A DNA stretch of 64,000 nucleotides from Myxococcus virescens. GTDB lineage: Bacteria > Myxococcota > Myxococcia > Myxococcales > Myxococcaceae. The translations under genes were made by a program, and so were the position numbers. Where the stretch lies: contig NZ_FNAJ01000002.1 in NCBI RefSeq assembly GCF_900101905.1, positions 310,001 to 374,000 on the forward strand. Direction: 5' to 3'. Shown here one piece after another: positions 46,521 through 55,707 of this stretch; the first letter of the stretch is position 1, and each line of letters begins with the position of its first letter. Below the pieces are notes generated by a model that was not told the DNA's origin, ran no database searches, and saw only the letters and a list, made by a program, of their open reading frames with translations.

Positions 46521-46987
46521 ACGGGTTACGCCCTCGTGAGGAGTGACACGTATTGAAGCGGCTTTTTCCTATATTTTCAAATAGACTTACATGTCTGTAA
46601 TTTTCCGGAATATTCGATATGGGATTCCCCGTGGGCAATAACGACCCGCGCGGTCGGTATGAAGCCAGGTGACCTGGGTTCGCTGTGAGTGAGCGTGTGC
46701 CCACGCGGCGCGCGGGAGCGAGCGTCCGTGGGCCGCGTGGGGCGGGATGCCCCAGCGGGGCAACCTGCCCCGGCGGAGCGCCCCGGCGGCCGGACGCCGT
46801 CATCAGGCGGCAGGGAAGAACTTCCGTCGGAAGCCTGCCGGGACAGGGCTGAAAAAAAGTCAGAAGTCCGGTCCCTGGGGCGGGGGGGCAGGCAGCCGGC
46901 CTTCGGAAAATCGCGGGGTTGGCGCTCGGCACGCCGGTTGCTGAAGGGAGCAGCACAAGCAACCCTCTCACCCTTGGAGACGAAATC
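46521..46987. promoter_or_regulatory. 467-base intergenic region with an AT-rich island
   Basis: Bases 46555-46625 are strikingly AT-rich for this genome and contain 'TTTTTCCTATATTTTCAAAT', AGAC-TTACAT-GTCT (46582 onward) and GGAATATTC. The island lies ~50-100 bases upstream of the V4R-like gene and is the likely minus-strand promoter. The rest of the gap, up to 46987, is GC-rich and I see nothing definite in it except the GGAGA ribosome site of the next gene. Confidence 0.45.
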
Positions 46988-47227
46988 ATGGCGAAGACTC
47001 AGAAGCGTGGACAGGTCATCCGTCGTGAGGCCCAGCAGATGAAGGTGTCGGCAGCGAGCGCGGTGAAGGGGGCTGGCCGGGGCGCCCGCCAGGTGCAGGT
47101 GACGCTGGGCGACCTCATCGCGGCGGCCTTCGACACGGTGGGCGGCGAGGTGAAGAAGGTGGCGCAGGTGATGTCCTCCAAGGACATGGCGGTCGCCACG
47201 GGCAAGCACATCGTCTTCGTCGGCTGA
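46988..47227 (+). CDS. Small basic hypothetical protein
   Basis: 79 residues from ATG 46988 after CTTGGAGACGAAATC. The N-terminal ~35 residues are basic ('MAKTQKRGQVIRREAQQMK', 'SAVKGAGRGARQVQV') and the rest is amphipathic: 'LGDLIAAAFDTVGGEVKKVA', ending 'GKHIVFVG'. No recognised family. It is separately transcribed on the plus strand, before the phospholipase gene by ~90 bases. Confidence 0.6.
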   Translation: MAKTQKRGQVIRREAQQMKVSAASAVKGAGRGARQVQVTLGDLIAAAFDTVGGEVKKVAQVMSSKDMAVATGKHIVFVG

Positions 47228-47319
47228 CACACGCCAATCCGGGGCGTGTGCGGTGCAGGAGGACCTGGCGGTGGCGCCAGGTGAGGGCGGCCGAGGCGGG
47301 GACGGGAAGGGACGCACCT

Positions 47320-48909
47320 GTGAGACGCATCATCAGTCCCGGACGGAATTGCTGGACGGTGGAGGAGGCGAGCGACGCGGGCGTGCTGGTGGACGCGCGC
47401 GACTACTACCGGGAGCTGTACCGGGCCGCGCAGAAGGCCCGACGTTACATCGCGATTACCGGCTGGCAGTTCGACAGCGACGTGGCGCTGCTGCGAGGCG
47501 AGGACCTTCGCGAGGCGCGCGGCGAGTCACGGCTGCTGCCGATGCTGGACGAGCTGTGCCGGGCCAACCCGGAGCTGCGCGTCTACGTGCTGGCGTGGGA
47601 CTTCAGCCTGCTGCTCGCCATGGAGCGCGAGTGGATGCAGCGGCTCATCTTCAATTGGACGGCGAACGGGCAGGTGTGCTTCCGCTTCGACGCCTCCAGC
47701 CCGTTGTATGGCGCGCATCACCAGAAGCTGGTCGTCATCGACGGCGCGCTGGCCTTCACCGGGGGCATGGATGTCTGTGATTGCCGGTGGGATGACCGGG
47801 AGCACCGGGTGCACTCGGAGCTGCGCTGTGACAGTGGGAGGGATCCTCACGGCCCCTACCATGACGTGCAGTCCGTGCTGACGGGGCCGGTGGTGGACCG
47901 CCTGGCGGAGTTGTTCGAGGCGCGCTGGGCGCACTCGGGCGGCGGTGAGCTGCGGCTGCCCAGGGTGTCTCGGGATGACGTGGACTTCACGCCGGGCCTG
48001 CCAGCGCCGCCGGGACCGGTGGCCATCAGCCGCACCTTCGGCAAGACGCTCCTCCCGCCGCAACCCGCGGTGCAGGAGGTGGCCATGCTGTATCTGGACG
48101 CCATCGCTTCGGCCGAGCGCTTCATCTACATCGAAAACCAGTACTTCTCCTCGCGGGCCATCTTCCAGGCGCTGGTGAAGCGCATGCGGTCCTCCTGGCG
48201 GGGACGGCTGCAGATTGTCCTGGTGCTGCCGCGGCAGCCGGAGGCGCTGCGCGAACAACTGGCCATGGGCATCGCCCAGGTGCGGCTGCTGCGCACGCTG
48301 GAGCGCGTGGCGCACGAGACGGGACATGCCTTTGGCGTGTACTGCTCCGCGGGGCACGACGCGCGCACCGGCGAGGACATCTACACGTACATCCACTCGA
48401 AGGTGATGGTGGTGGATGACCGCTTCCTCACGCTGGGCTCCGCGAACACCACCAACCGCAGCCTCGGGTTGGATTCGGAGCTGAACCTGAGCTGGGAGGC
48501 GGAGGCGCCGAACGACGCGACGACGCGCGCCATCCGCCGCATCCGCGTGTCGCTGATGGCCGAGCACGCGGGGCTGGAGGGCATGGCGGCCCTGCGCCTG
48601 CTCGCGGCCGCGGACAGCGGGCTGGTGGAGTGGCTGGACGACGTGGCCGTCATGGGGCTGCGACGCCTGCGCGTCCACCCGATGTCGACGGTGTTCGACC
48701 AGAGTCCGCTGCTCAAGTCGCTGGAGCCCGAGGAGCTCATCATCGACCCGGAGCAGTCGGTGTTGGACGAGTCCCTCTTCGAGGCGCTCCACCGCGCCGA
48801 GGACGGGCTGTTCGCCTCCGGTGTCCGCCTGCTGTCGCGCTGGCTGGTGGGCACGGGCACCGAGCGCCCGCACCGCGCCATCCTTCCCTGCGCGCAGGAC
48901 GACGGGTAG
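47320..48909 (+). CDS. Phospholipase D-family protein
   Basis: About 529 residues from GTG 47320 (an upstream extension is possible but arginine-rich). Two HKD motifs are present: 'YGAHHQKLVVIDGALAFTGG' in the first half and 'YIHSKVMVVDDRFLTLGSAN' in the second, the catalytic pair of the PLD superfamily. 'ITGWQFDSDVALLRGEDLRE', 'VYVLAWDFSLLLAMEREWMQ' and 'FIYIENQYFSSRAIFQALVK' support the two-domain fold of eukaryotic-type PLD1/bacterial PLD. There is no signal peptide. It hydrolyses or transfers a phosphodiester, most likely a phospholipid head group. The final ~60 residues are outside the core fold. Confidence 0.93.
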   Translation: MRRIISPGRNCWTVEEASDAGVLVDARDYYRELYRAAQKARRYIAITGWQFDSDVALLRGEDLREARGESRLLPMLDELCRANPELRVYVLAWDFSLLLAMEREWMQRLIFNWTANGQVCFRFDASSPLYGAHHQKLVVIDGALAFTGGMDVCDCRWDDREHRVHSELRCDSGRDPHGPYHDVQSVLTGPVVDRLAELFEARWAHSGGGELRLPRVSRDDVDFTPGLPAPPGPVAISRTFGKTLLPPQPAVQEVAMLYLDAIASAERFIYIENQYFSSRAIFQALVKRMRSSWRGRLQIVLVLPRQPEALREQLAMGIAQVRLLRTLERVAHETGHAFGVYCSAGHDARTGEDIYTYIHSKVMVVDDRFLTLGSANTTNRSLGLDSELNLSWEAEAPNDATTRAIRRIRVSLMAEHAGLEGMAALRLLAAADSGLVEWLDDVAVMGLRRLRVHPMSTVFDQSPLLKSLEPEELIIDPEQSVLDESLFEALHRAEDGLFASGVRLLSRWLVGTGTERPHRAILPCAQDDG

Positions 48910-49061
48910 CGGCGCGCGGAGGCGGGAGGCGGCCAAGGGCCTGCCCGCCCGCCTGCCTTGGGACGGGCCCGGGGGCACGGGCACGGCCGGCGGGTTGTCC
49001 CTGCCGCGCGGGACGCCACCTTGTCGAGAGCACAACTTCTCTCACGCAAGGGGGATTCACC

Positions 49062-49556
49062 ATGAAGCTTCCTCTCATGGCCGCAGCGGCGGCGCTGGCC
49101 TTCTGGGGTTGTTCGAGCAACTCGGCGAACACGCGCGCGGATGACAGCGCCATCGGTGGTTCGGGCACGGAGACGACGGCGCCCGAGTCCGTGGACACGT
49201 CTTCTGAGTGGGATGACCGCAGCGCGGGTGAGGCCGCGGACGTGACGAAGAACGAGCGCCGGGACAGGCAGGACGCGCCCACCGTCTACGACGGCGAGGC
49301 CACCGGTGGCAGTGGCCCCGGCATGGGCGCGGGCACCTCGGTGACGACGCCAGAAGGCGAGAAGTACGACGTGCAGGACGGCCCGCTCCTGGGGGGCCAG
49401 CAGAGTGAAGAGGCCCGCAAGGATGGCGTGGGCGGCTCCGGCAACATCCAGCGCGAGCCGGTGGACGGCAAGTCCGACGTCAAGGAGCTCGACGCCAGCG
49501 ACGTCGAGACGCGGGAAGTGGAAGCCGACGAGGTTGAAGTCGACGGCAACCGTTGA
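49062..49556 (+). CDS. Small acidic lipoprotein
   Basis: 164 residues from ATG 49062 (AAGGGGG upstream). Signal peptide 'MKLPLMAAAAALAFWGCSSN' has the lipobox ending in Cys. The mature chain is Asp/Glu/Gly/Ser/Thr-rich and probably disordered: 'DDSAIGGSGTETTAPESVDT', 'GSGPGMGAGTSVTTPEGEKY', and a repeated acidic end 'ELDASDVETREVEADEVEVD'. No domain recognised. It lies between the phospholipase and the beta-barrel gene on the same strand. Confidence 0.78.
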   Translation: MKLPLMAAAAALAFWGCSSNSANTRADDSAIGGSGTETTAPESVDTSSEWDDRSAGEAADVTKNERRDRQDAPTVYDGEATGGSGPGMGAGTSVTTPEGEKYDVQDGPLLGGQQSEEARKDGVGGSGNIQREPVDGKSDVKELDASDVETREVEADEVEVDGNR

Positions 49557-49689
49557 CGCGGTGTGAAGGTCGCACGTCGCCCGCTGACGCCAGGCGGGGG
49601 CGCGTGTACCGACGGTCCGCAGTGGCACCCACACGCGGATGCAGTCACCTGCTTCGTCTCGCGCCATGGACAGGTAGAGTCGGGGGACG

Positions 49690-51105
49690 ATGACTGGCGC
49701 CCCCCTCTTCGCTCTTCTCGCCCTGGTGTCCACGCAGTACGACGGCAGCTCTACCGTGGAGGAGGTCTCTTCGGAGGAGGAGGTCTCCTCGACATCGCGG
49801 AGGGAAGGTGCCCCCGTCTCCGCCGCGCGGCTGGATGAGCCCGCGCCTCCGGGCAGTACCCACACGGGCGGCGTGGGCTTCGGCTTCAGCGGCCAGTTGG
49901 AGGTCGGTGGCCTGAGCCTTCCCTCAGGGCCTCGCGGCGGGGGGCAGGACTTCTTCGCGCGCATCTACCCCTCGTTGGGGCTGACGCACGGGGAGACCTT
50001 CGTGCTGCGGCTGGGGGCGAACCTGCGGCTGCGGGTCGTGGACGAAGCGCCCACGACCACGGAGGACTACAGCGGCGGCCTGCGTCGTGAGGACTGGGAT
50101 GAGCTGAGTGACTTCGGGCAGGTGGTGCGCATGCTGCGCATCGGCCAGGAGGGTCGCCCCTTCTTCCTCCGCGTCGAGCCCTTCTCCGAAGAGACGCTGG
50201 GCCGCGGCTATCTCGTGGGCCGCTACAGCAACGCGCTGGCGCCGGACTATCACCCCGCGGGTGGCTCGCTCACCTTCGTGAAGGGCGCGGTCCGCGCGGA
50301 GATTCTGGCCAGCGACGTGCTCGCCGCGCGCATCTTCGCGGGCGAGGCGCTGCTGGACATCGGCCGCATGGCCAGTGACGACGCCAATCGTTTCGACCGC
50401 TACCTCATCCGGCTGTCCGCGGCGCATGACGCGGGCCGCGCGGGCGGCACTTCGCCCGACCTCACCCTGGCGTCCGTGGGCGGAGACGTTGCCCTGTACA
50501 AGGGGGAGCGCCTGCGCGCGTGGGCCCTGCTGGGCGGCGGCGCGCGCTTCACGCGGGCCTACACGCCGGCCTTCGGCGGATTGCTGGGCGTGGCCTTGGC
50601 AGGACAGATGGCCAGTGGCACGCAGGTGAGCGTGACGGTCCAGGGCCGCAAGCAGGGGGGCCGGTTCCGCTTCGGCATGTTCGGTCCTGACTACGAGCTG
50701 GGCCGCTTCTCCGGCGTCGGTCTGTCGGAGACGCCCATCGCGGACGAGGTGCTTCCGTCGGGCTTCGCTGGCTACGTGGAGCTGAGCGTCGCGAAGGGGA
50801 ATCCCAACGAGCTGCTCCTGCTGGGCAGCGTGGCGGCGCAGTACTTCGGCTTTGGCAGGACGGACACGGATGTGTCCGCTGGCTTCGAGCTGCCGGGCGG
50901 CAGGACGCGGGCGCTGGCGCGCGTGGTGCTGACGGGTCTGGGAGACCGGCCGCGTTACTCGGCGGGCGTGGAACTGCGGCAGCGCATCGTCAACCACGTC
51001 TATGCCTGGGGCTCCGGCGGAACCGTTCATTTCCCACAACCGGACGGAACGCTCGTGCGAGGTGTCACCGCGGGCGCCGGCGTCGGCGTGGACTTCCAGC
51101 GCTGA
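49690..51105 (+). CDS. Outer-membrane beta-barrel protein candidate
   Basis: 471 residues. A short N-terminal hydrophobic stretch 'MTGAPLFALLALVSTQYDG' is followed by an acidic Ser/Glu segment. From ~residue 60 there are many amphipathic strands ending in aromatics, e.g. 'GVGFGFSGQLEVGGLSL', 'TFVLRLGANLRLRVVDEA', 'GGRFRFGMFGPDYELGRF', 'PRYSAGVELRQRIVNHVYAW'. The chain ends 'AGAGVGVDFQR'. Strand spacing supports a barrel of ~14-16 strands, but I recognise no named family. Precedes a strong terminator. Confidence 0.68.
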   Translation: MTGAPLFALLALVSTQYDGSSTVEEVSSEEEVSSTSRREGAPVSAARLDEPAPPGSTHTGGVGFGFSGQLEVGGLSLPSGPRGGGQDFFARIYPSLGLTHGETFVLRLGANLRLRVVDEAPTTTEDYSGGLRREDWDELSDFGQVVRMLRIGQEGRPFFLRVEPFSEETLGRGYLVGRYSNALAPDYHPAGGSLTFVKGAVRAEILASDVLAARIFAGEALLDIGRMASDDANRFDRYLIRLSAAHDAGRAGGTSPDLTLASVGGDVALYKGERLRAWALLGGGARFTRAYTPAFGGLLGVALAGQMASGTQVSVTVQGRKQGGRFRFGMFGPDYELGRFSGVGLSETPIADEVLPSGFAGYVELSVAKGNPNELLLLGSVAAQYFGFGRTDTDVSAGFELPGGRTRALARVVLTGLGDRPRYSAGVELRQRIVNHVYAWGSGGTVHFPQPDGTLVRGVTAGAGVGVDFQR

Positions 51106-51119
51106 GCGGCAGTGACTCG

Positions 51120-51162
51120 AGCGGCGAGTGGGCCTTCAGGGGCCTGCCGCCGCTGTCTTTTT
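51120..51162 (+). terminator. Intrinsic terminator after the beta-barrel gene
   Basis: AGCGGCG (51120-51126) pairs with CGCCGCT (51148-51154), with an inner stem of TGGGCC and GGCCTG, followed by GTCTTTTT (51155-51162). This is the clearest T-tract terminator in the window. Confidence 0.85.
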
Positions 51163-51169
51163 GCCCGGC

Positions 51170-51222
51170 TTGACTACGGTTGTAGTCAGTCGTACCTTCT
51201 TCGTGACTACAGTTGTCGTCAC
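51170..51222 (+). promoter_or_regulatory. Promoter with two BlaI-type operators
   Basis: TGACTAC-GGTT-GTAGTCA (51171-51188) is a perfect 18-base dyad. GTGACTAC-AGTT-GTCGTCAC (51203-51222) is a second copy with one mismatch, centred 33 bases further on. Both match the TACA/TGTA core of BlaI/MecI operators. A possible -35 is TTGACT (51170-51175), overlapping the first operator, with -10 near TACCTT (51193-51198), spacing 17. The repressor gene follows at 51233. Confidence 0.8.
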
Positions 51223-51232
51223 GGGACGGTCC

Positions 51233-51616
51233 ATGAAGAAGCCGGTGGGAGAGCAGGAGCTGTTGGTGCTGCGGTACGTGGCCGAGCACGGTCCGGCGAC
51301 CGTGGGCGAAGTGGCCGAGCGCTTCGGCGAGGCGCAGGGGCTGGCGCGCTCCACCATCCTCACCGTCATGGAGCGGCTGCGGCTCAAGGGCTACCTGACG
51401 CGGCGCAAGGTGGAGGGCGTGTTCCAGTACGCCTCGCCCGTGCCGGCGTCGGAGCTGCTGCGGGACGTGGTGGGGGACTTCGTGCAGCGCTCCCTGTCGG
51501 GCTCGCTGTCGCCGTTCGCCGCGTACTTGTCCGAGGCGGAGGACGTGTCCGACGAGGACCTGGCGCAGCTCCAGGACGTCGTGGCGCGGCTGCGTTCGAA
51601 GAAGCGGAAGGGATAG
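51233..51616 (+). CDS. BlaI/MecI/CopY-family transcriptional repressor
   Basis: 127 residues from ATG 51233. Winged helix: 'ELLVLRYVAEHGPATVGEV', 'ARSTILTVMERLRLKGYLTR' and the wing 'KVEGVFQYASPVPASELLRD', followed by a dimerisation region. The family represses by binding paired operators and is inactivated by proteolysis when the sensor protease is triggered. Both operators lie directly upstream, so autoregulation is very likely. The M56 peptidase gene starts four bases after its stop. Confidence 0.95.
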   Translation: MKKPVGEQELLVLRYVAEHGPATVGEVAERFGEAQGLARSTILTVMERLRLKGYLTRRKVEGVFQYASPVPASELLRDVVGDFVQRSLSGSLSPFAAYLSEAEDVSDEDLAQLQDVVARLRSKKRKG

Positions 51617-51620
51617 CGAC

Positions 51621-54053
51621 ATGGGCACGGACTGGCTGTCGCACGTAGGGGCGTGGGCGTCGTCGGGTCTGTGGCGGGCGTCGTGGCAGGGGGCGCTTTG
51701 CGCCGTGCTGGTGTGGGCGGTGGCGAGGGCGTGGCCGAAGCTGCCGGCGTCGCTGCGAGCGGGGCTCTGGTGGCTGGTGGCGCTGAAGTTCGTGGTGGCG
51801 CTGGGGTGGCTGCCTTCCCTTGCGTTGCCGGTACTGCCCGCGTCGGTGGCTGCTGGCGTGGCGCGGGTGGAGGCCTGGTGGGGCGGGAGCTCCGCGCGGG
51901 AGACGGTGCCTCGTGTCTCGGAGCCCGTGGTGGCGGACGCTCAGCGACACGTGTCTCCGGGGGAGGGCTTTGACTCCGAGAGGTCCGTGGCCGAAGCAGC
52001 CACACACGGGGCCGTGCTCTCTCCGCAGCGGGATGGCTCATCGTGGGCGCGCACGGGCTTCGCGACGTCCGGGGCGGAGGCCGCGCGGCGTGGCACCCTT
52101 CAGACCGGTGCTGTCGATGCGGGCACGGTGGCCGAGTCTGGTGCTCCCTTTCCGTGGGGCCGCGCCATGGTGGGGCTGCTTCTGGCGGTGTGGGGGGCCG
52201 GCGTGCTGTGGCAGGTGTATGGCCATGTGAAGGGCGGGCTCGCGGTGCGTCGCCTTCGCCAGTCCGCACGCCCGTTGGTTCACCCCGGATTGGAAGCAGA
52301 GGTGCGGGCGCTGTCCGCTGCCGCGGGACTGCGGCGCGTGCCGGGACTCCTTGTCTCCGAATCGGTGGCCAGCCCGCTGGCCACGGGACTGCTGTCTCCC
52401 GTCGTGGTGCTGCCCGGGAGGGCGGTGCGACGGTTGCCCGTGGCGGCCCTGCGCATGGCGCTGGCGCACGAGCTGGCGCACCTGCGTCGCGGTGACTTGT
52501 GGCTCGGCTGGGTGCCGGCGCTGGCGGAGTCGCTCTTCTTCTTCCATCCGCTCGCGCGGCGGGCGGCTCGCGAGTACGCGCTGGCCCGTGAGGAGGCGTG
52601 TGATGCCGAGGCCATCCGGCTCACGGATGCGGAGCTCGCGGACTACGGCGAGCTGATTCTCGCTTTTGGAATCGCCAGAACTCCCGGCACGGCTGCTGCG
52701 CTGGGGGCGTCCGCTCACGTTGATGCGTTGCACAGGAGGTTGAGCATGTTGGAGCACGTCGATGCCGTTCCCCCTCGAATCCGGCGCCTGTTGAGGGTGG
52801 CGCTCTCCGCCATGGGCGTTGCGGCGCTGGTGCCCTTCCAGGTCGTCGCACGGGAAGCGGGTGGTGCACCTCGCCTGGCGCCCGAGTCGGCGGCGTCTGG
52901 ACAGCGTGGCACCGCGTCGTCGAAGCCTGCGTCCACCGTGGCCCAGAACGCGCCAACACCGAGCACGCAATCCGCGTCCCCCGTTGCCAAGAGCGCGCCG
53001 TCACCGAGTGCTCGGCCCACGACGGCACCCGCATCCGCGCCGAAGGCACGGCCCGCCCCCGCTGCGACCCCGGCGGACGCACAGGCCGAGCGCACCGTCG
53101 TCAAGCAGGGCGTGGTCGTGTCGTACTCCACGGGCGTGATGACCTCCGAGCCCGTTCCAGTGCCGCCCGCTCCGCCCGCGTCACCCGGCGCCGCTCCGGT
53201 GCCGCCCGTCCCGCCCAGCGTTGCTCTGTCGCCATCCGTTCCCAGAACACCGCCGGCGCCTTCTGCTCCGCGTCTCGCTGTCGTCACGCAGCGGCACATC
53301 GTGGGGGGCACGCCGCACATCGCGGCCGTTCCGCCGACTCCTCCGTCTCCGCCCTCGCCGCCCGCGCCGCCTGCGCCGCCCGCGCCCGGCGACCCGGACC
53401 GTGGTTACGTGCTGCTGACGGACGGCATGGCGATGATGAACGGCAGCACGGTCGACCTGGAGCTGGCGCGCACCTTCAAGCAGAAGAACAAGGAGCTCCT
53501 GTTCGTCCGCCGCAAGGGCGAGGCGTTCATCATCCGCGACGCGGCCACGCTGAAGTCCATTCGCGAAGCGCACTCCGTCACCCGCGAGCTGGGCGAGGCG
53601 CAACGCGCGCTGGGAGAGAAGCAGGGCGCTCTGGGGCAGCAGCAGGCGGTGCTCGGTCAGAAGCAGGCCACCCTGGGCCACGAGCAGGGCGGGCTGGGAC
53701 GCAAGCTGGGTGACCTGGCCTACAGGCAGTCTGGGCTCCACCTGGAGGAGTCGCGTCTGGACGCCCTGCCCGAAGCCGAGCGCGAGCGCCGCCGCTCCGA
53801 GCTGAAGAAGCAGGACCGCGAGCTGGAAGCGGAGATGAAGGCCCTGGAGACGAAGATGGCGGGCCTGGCCGAGAAGCAGTCCATCCTGAGCAAGGAGCAG
53901 CACCAGCTCAGCGAGAAGCAGCACGCCCTGCACCTGGAGCAGTCCAAGCTGAGCGAGCAGCACCAGGCCCGCGCGAAGGAAGCGGAGGCGAAGATACAGG
54001 GCCTCATCGACGAGGCGCTGCGCAAGGGCCTGGGCCAGCCGATGCCCACCTGA
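51621..54053 (+). CDS. M56-family (BlaR1-like) membrane metallopeptidase with coiled-coil tail
   Basis: 810 residues. Membrane segments: 'GLWRASWQGALCAVLVWAVA', 'AGLWWLVALKFVVALGWLP', 'AMVGLLLAVWGAGVLWQVYG', and 'LRVALSAMGVAALVPFQVVA' near residue 400. The zinc site is 'LRMALAHELAHLRRGDLW' (HExxH), with 'FFFHPLARRAAREYALARE' and the third ligand in 'EEACDAEAIRL'. Residues ~410-600 are a Pro/Ala-rich extracytoplasmic linker. The last ~170 are a long coiled coil of 'ALGEKQGALGQQQAVLGQKQ' heptads. No penicillin-binding sensor domain follows the protease, unlike BlaR1/MecR1, so the signal is probably not a beta-lactam. It should cleave the adjacent BlaI-type repressor. Confidence 0.92.
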   Translation: MGTDWLSHVGAWASSGLWRASWQGALCAVLVWAVARAWPKLPASLRAGLWWLVALKFVVALGWLPSLALPVLPASVAAGVARVEAWWGGSSARETVPRVSEPVVADAQRHVSPGEGFDSERSVAEAATHGAVLSPQRDGSSWARTGFATSGAEAARRGTLQTGAVDAGTVAESGAPFPWGRAMVGLLLAVWGAGVLWQVYGHVKGGLAVRRLRQSARPLVHPGLEAEVRALSAAAGLRRVPGLLVSESVASPLATGLLSPVVVLPGRAVRRLPVAALRMALAHELAHLRRGDLWLGWVPALAESLFFFHPLARRAAREYALAREEACDAEAIRLTDAELADYGELILAFGIARTPGTAAALGASAHVDALHRRLSMLEHVDAVPPRIRRLLRVALSAMGVAALVPFQVVAREAGGAPRLAPESAASGQRGTASSKPASTVAQNAPTPSTQSASPVAKSAPSPSARPTTAPASAPKARPAPAATPADAQAERTVVKQGVVVSYSTGVMTSEPVPVPPAPPASPGAAPVPPVPPSVALSPSVPRTPPAPSAPRLAVVTQRHIVGGTPHIAAVPPTPPSPPSPPAPPAPPAPGDPDRGYVLLTDGMAMMNGSTVDLELARTFKQKNKELLFVRRKGEAFIIRDAATLKSIREAHSVTRELGEAQRALGEKQGALGQQQAVLGQKQATLGHEQGGLGRKLGDLAYRQSGLHLEESRLDALPEAERERRRSELKKQDRELEAEMKALETKMAGLAEKQSILSKEQHQLSEKQHALHLEQSKLSEQHQARAKEAEAKIQGLIDEALRKGLGQPMPT

Positions 54054-54075
54054 AACGCCCGGGGTGCTCGAGGAG

Positions 54076-54106
54076 CTGGGGAGCGCGTCATCCGTGCGCT
54101 CCCCAG
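54076..54106 (+). terminator. Hairpin after the M56 peptidase gene
   Basis: CTGGGGAGCGC (54076-54086) and GCGCTCCCCAG (54096-54106) form an eleven-base perfect stem with a nine-base loop. No T-tract follows. Confidence 0.65.
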
Positions 54107-54277
54107 GGTGGGTCCTCGATACCTCCCGCCGGAATGGCAGGCAGCGCCCTCGCACTTCGAGGGAAGGCGGATGCCGCTGCGAGTATGGGCGTGCGCTCGG
54201 TCCCGCGGGCGCGGACCGCACGGGCAAGTGGCTCCGTGAACTGCCGGGACTCGATACCCCGTGGTAGATGCTGATGC

Positions 54278-55447
54278 ATGGCTTCGACGCATGCTCAGGA
54301 AGGGGGTCGCTTCCTTCAAATGGGACAGACCCAGGACGCGGTGAAGAGCTTCCAGAAGGGGCTCTCCATTGATCCGAATGACGTGGAGTGCCTCCTGGGC
54401 CTGGTCCGTGTGCACCTGAGCACCGGCGCGGCGGCGGATGCGGAGGCCGCCGTGCTCCGCCTGCTGAAGGCGAAGCCGGACCACACGGAGGGGCAGGCGC
54501 ACCTCGCCATGCTGCGCGCCCAGGCGGGCAACCCGGAGGCGCTGGAGTCCCTCAAGGCGCTGGCCGCCGCGCCCACCGCGGGCTACTTCGAGCGCTTCAA
54601 CCTGGGCTCGCTGCTGTTCGAGCGCGGGGACCTGGCGGGAGCGCGCGCCGCCTTCGAGTCCGTGCTCCAGATTTCTCCCGGCAGTACCCACGTCCACTTC
54701 GAACTGGGGCGCATCCGCCTTCAGCAGAACGAGCCGGATGGCGCGGTGTCGCACTTCCTGCGGGCCGCCGAGGGCGCGCCGCAGGAGGCCATGCCGTTGC
54801 TGATGTTGTCGCGGGCCCATTCCGCATGCGGCCAGCTGGGGCTGGCCATCCAGGCCGCCACGCAGGCGCTGGAGAAGGCGCGGGGTGGGCTCCAGCGCGC
54901 GGTGCTGGAGGACCTCTTCAGACTGTACCTGTCCGCCGGCAGCTCGGATGGCGCCAAGCGCGTGGCTCAGGAGTTGCGCAAGCTGGACCCTTCCAGCATC
55001 ACCTATCTCTACCTGCTCGGACTGGCGACGATGAGCGCTGGCGCCTTCGTCGAGGCCAAGGACGTCTTCGCGGAGGTGCTACGGCAGGCGCCCGGAAGCT
55101 GGCAGGCCCAGCACGCGCTGGCGCAGATGCACCTGGCCCTGGGCGAGCGCGCCGAGGCGGTGACGCTGCTGGAGGCGGCCGTGGCCACGGTGCCGACAGA
55201 CCCCGGCCCCACCAACGACCTCGCGGTGGTGCTGATGCAGGACAACGGGCACTCGCGGGTCGCGGCGTTGCTGGCGCCCGTGCTGGGCGCGCACCCGAAT
55301 GACGCGGGCACGCACCTCAACATGGCCCTGGGGACCTTCCCCGCGGACAAGGAGCTCTCAGCGCGCCACGCGAAGCAGGCGCTGGCGCTGGGCGCCGAGG
55401 ACGTGCGCGCGCAGGCCGAGCAGCTGTTGAAGCAGCTCGGCGCCTGA
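54278..55447 (+). CDS. Tetratricopeptide-repeat protein
   Basis: 389 residues from ATG 54278. About ten TPR-like 34-residue units run through the whole chain: 'GRFLQMGQTQDAVKSFQKG' with 'LSIDPNDVECLLGLVRVHLS', 'AGNPEALESLKALAAAP', 'GDLAGARAAFESVLQISPGS', 'AGAFVEAKDVFAEVLRQAPG', 'LGERAEAVTLLEAAVATVPT'. No signal peptide or membrane helix, so it should be a cytoplasmic scaffold for protein contacts. Its partner is not evident. It is flanked by terminators, so it is a single-gene unit. The 224 bases before it hold another hairpin and no gene. Confidence 0.9.
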   Translation: MASTHAQEGGRFLQMGQTQDAVKSFQKGLSIDPNDVECLLGLVRVHLSTGAAADAEAAVLRLLKAKPDHTEGQAHLAMLRAQAGNPEALESLKALAAAPTAGYFERFNLGSLLFERGDLAGARAAFESVLQISPGSTHVHFELGRIRLQQNEPDGAVSHFLRAAEGAPQEAMPLLMLSRAHSACGQLGLAIQAATQALEKARGGLQRAVLEDLFRLYLSAGSSDGAKRVAQELRKLDPSSITYLYLLGLATMSAGAFVEAKDVFAEVLRQAPGSWQAQHALAQMHLALGERAEAVTLLEAAVATVPTDPGPTNDLAVVLMQDNGHSRVAALLAPVLGAHPNDAGTHLNMALGTFPADKELSARHAKQALALGAEDVRAQAEQLLKQLGA

Positions 55448-55465
55448 CCCGCCGGCGGGAGGGCG

Positions 55466-55567
55466 TCAGCCCTCCTCGTGCGGCTCGAAGTACAAGCGTG
55501 GGAGGATGGGTTCGCGCGCGACGTTGACGGGCAGGCCGATGCGCCCGCGCCCGCGCGAGCTCCTGGC
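55466..55567 (-). pseudogene. Possible C-terminal remnant of an unidentified gene
   Basis: In the 260-base gap before the SDR gene, the minus strand reads 'RIGLPVNVAREPILPRLYF' ending 'EPHEEG' and a TGA. The segment is too short for a gene and has no start, but its style differs from random shadow sequence. A short hairpin GAGGGC-GTCA-GCCCTC overlaps its end (55459-55474). This is weak evidence; the rest of the gap has nothing I recognise. Confidence 0.25.
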
Positions 55568-55707
55568 CGCCTGGAATCACGTGCCAGGTTCCGCTTCGAG
55601 CGCCGTCGAAACGGTGTGTCGGAGCGCAGCCCCTTTCTCAATCCGCTCACGGCTCCCAATTCATGGACAGGTGCGGCGCACCGCCGCGTCACCGGAAAGG
55701 ATTGGAG

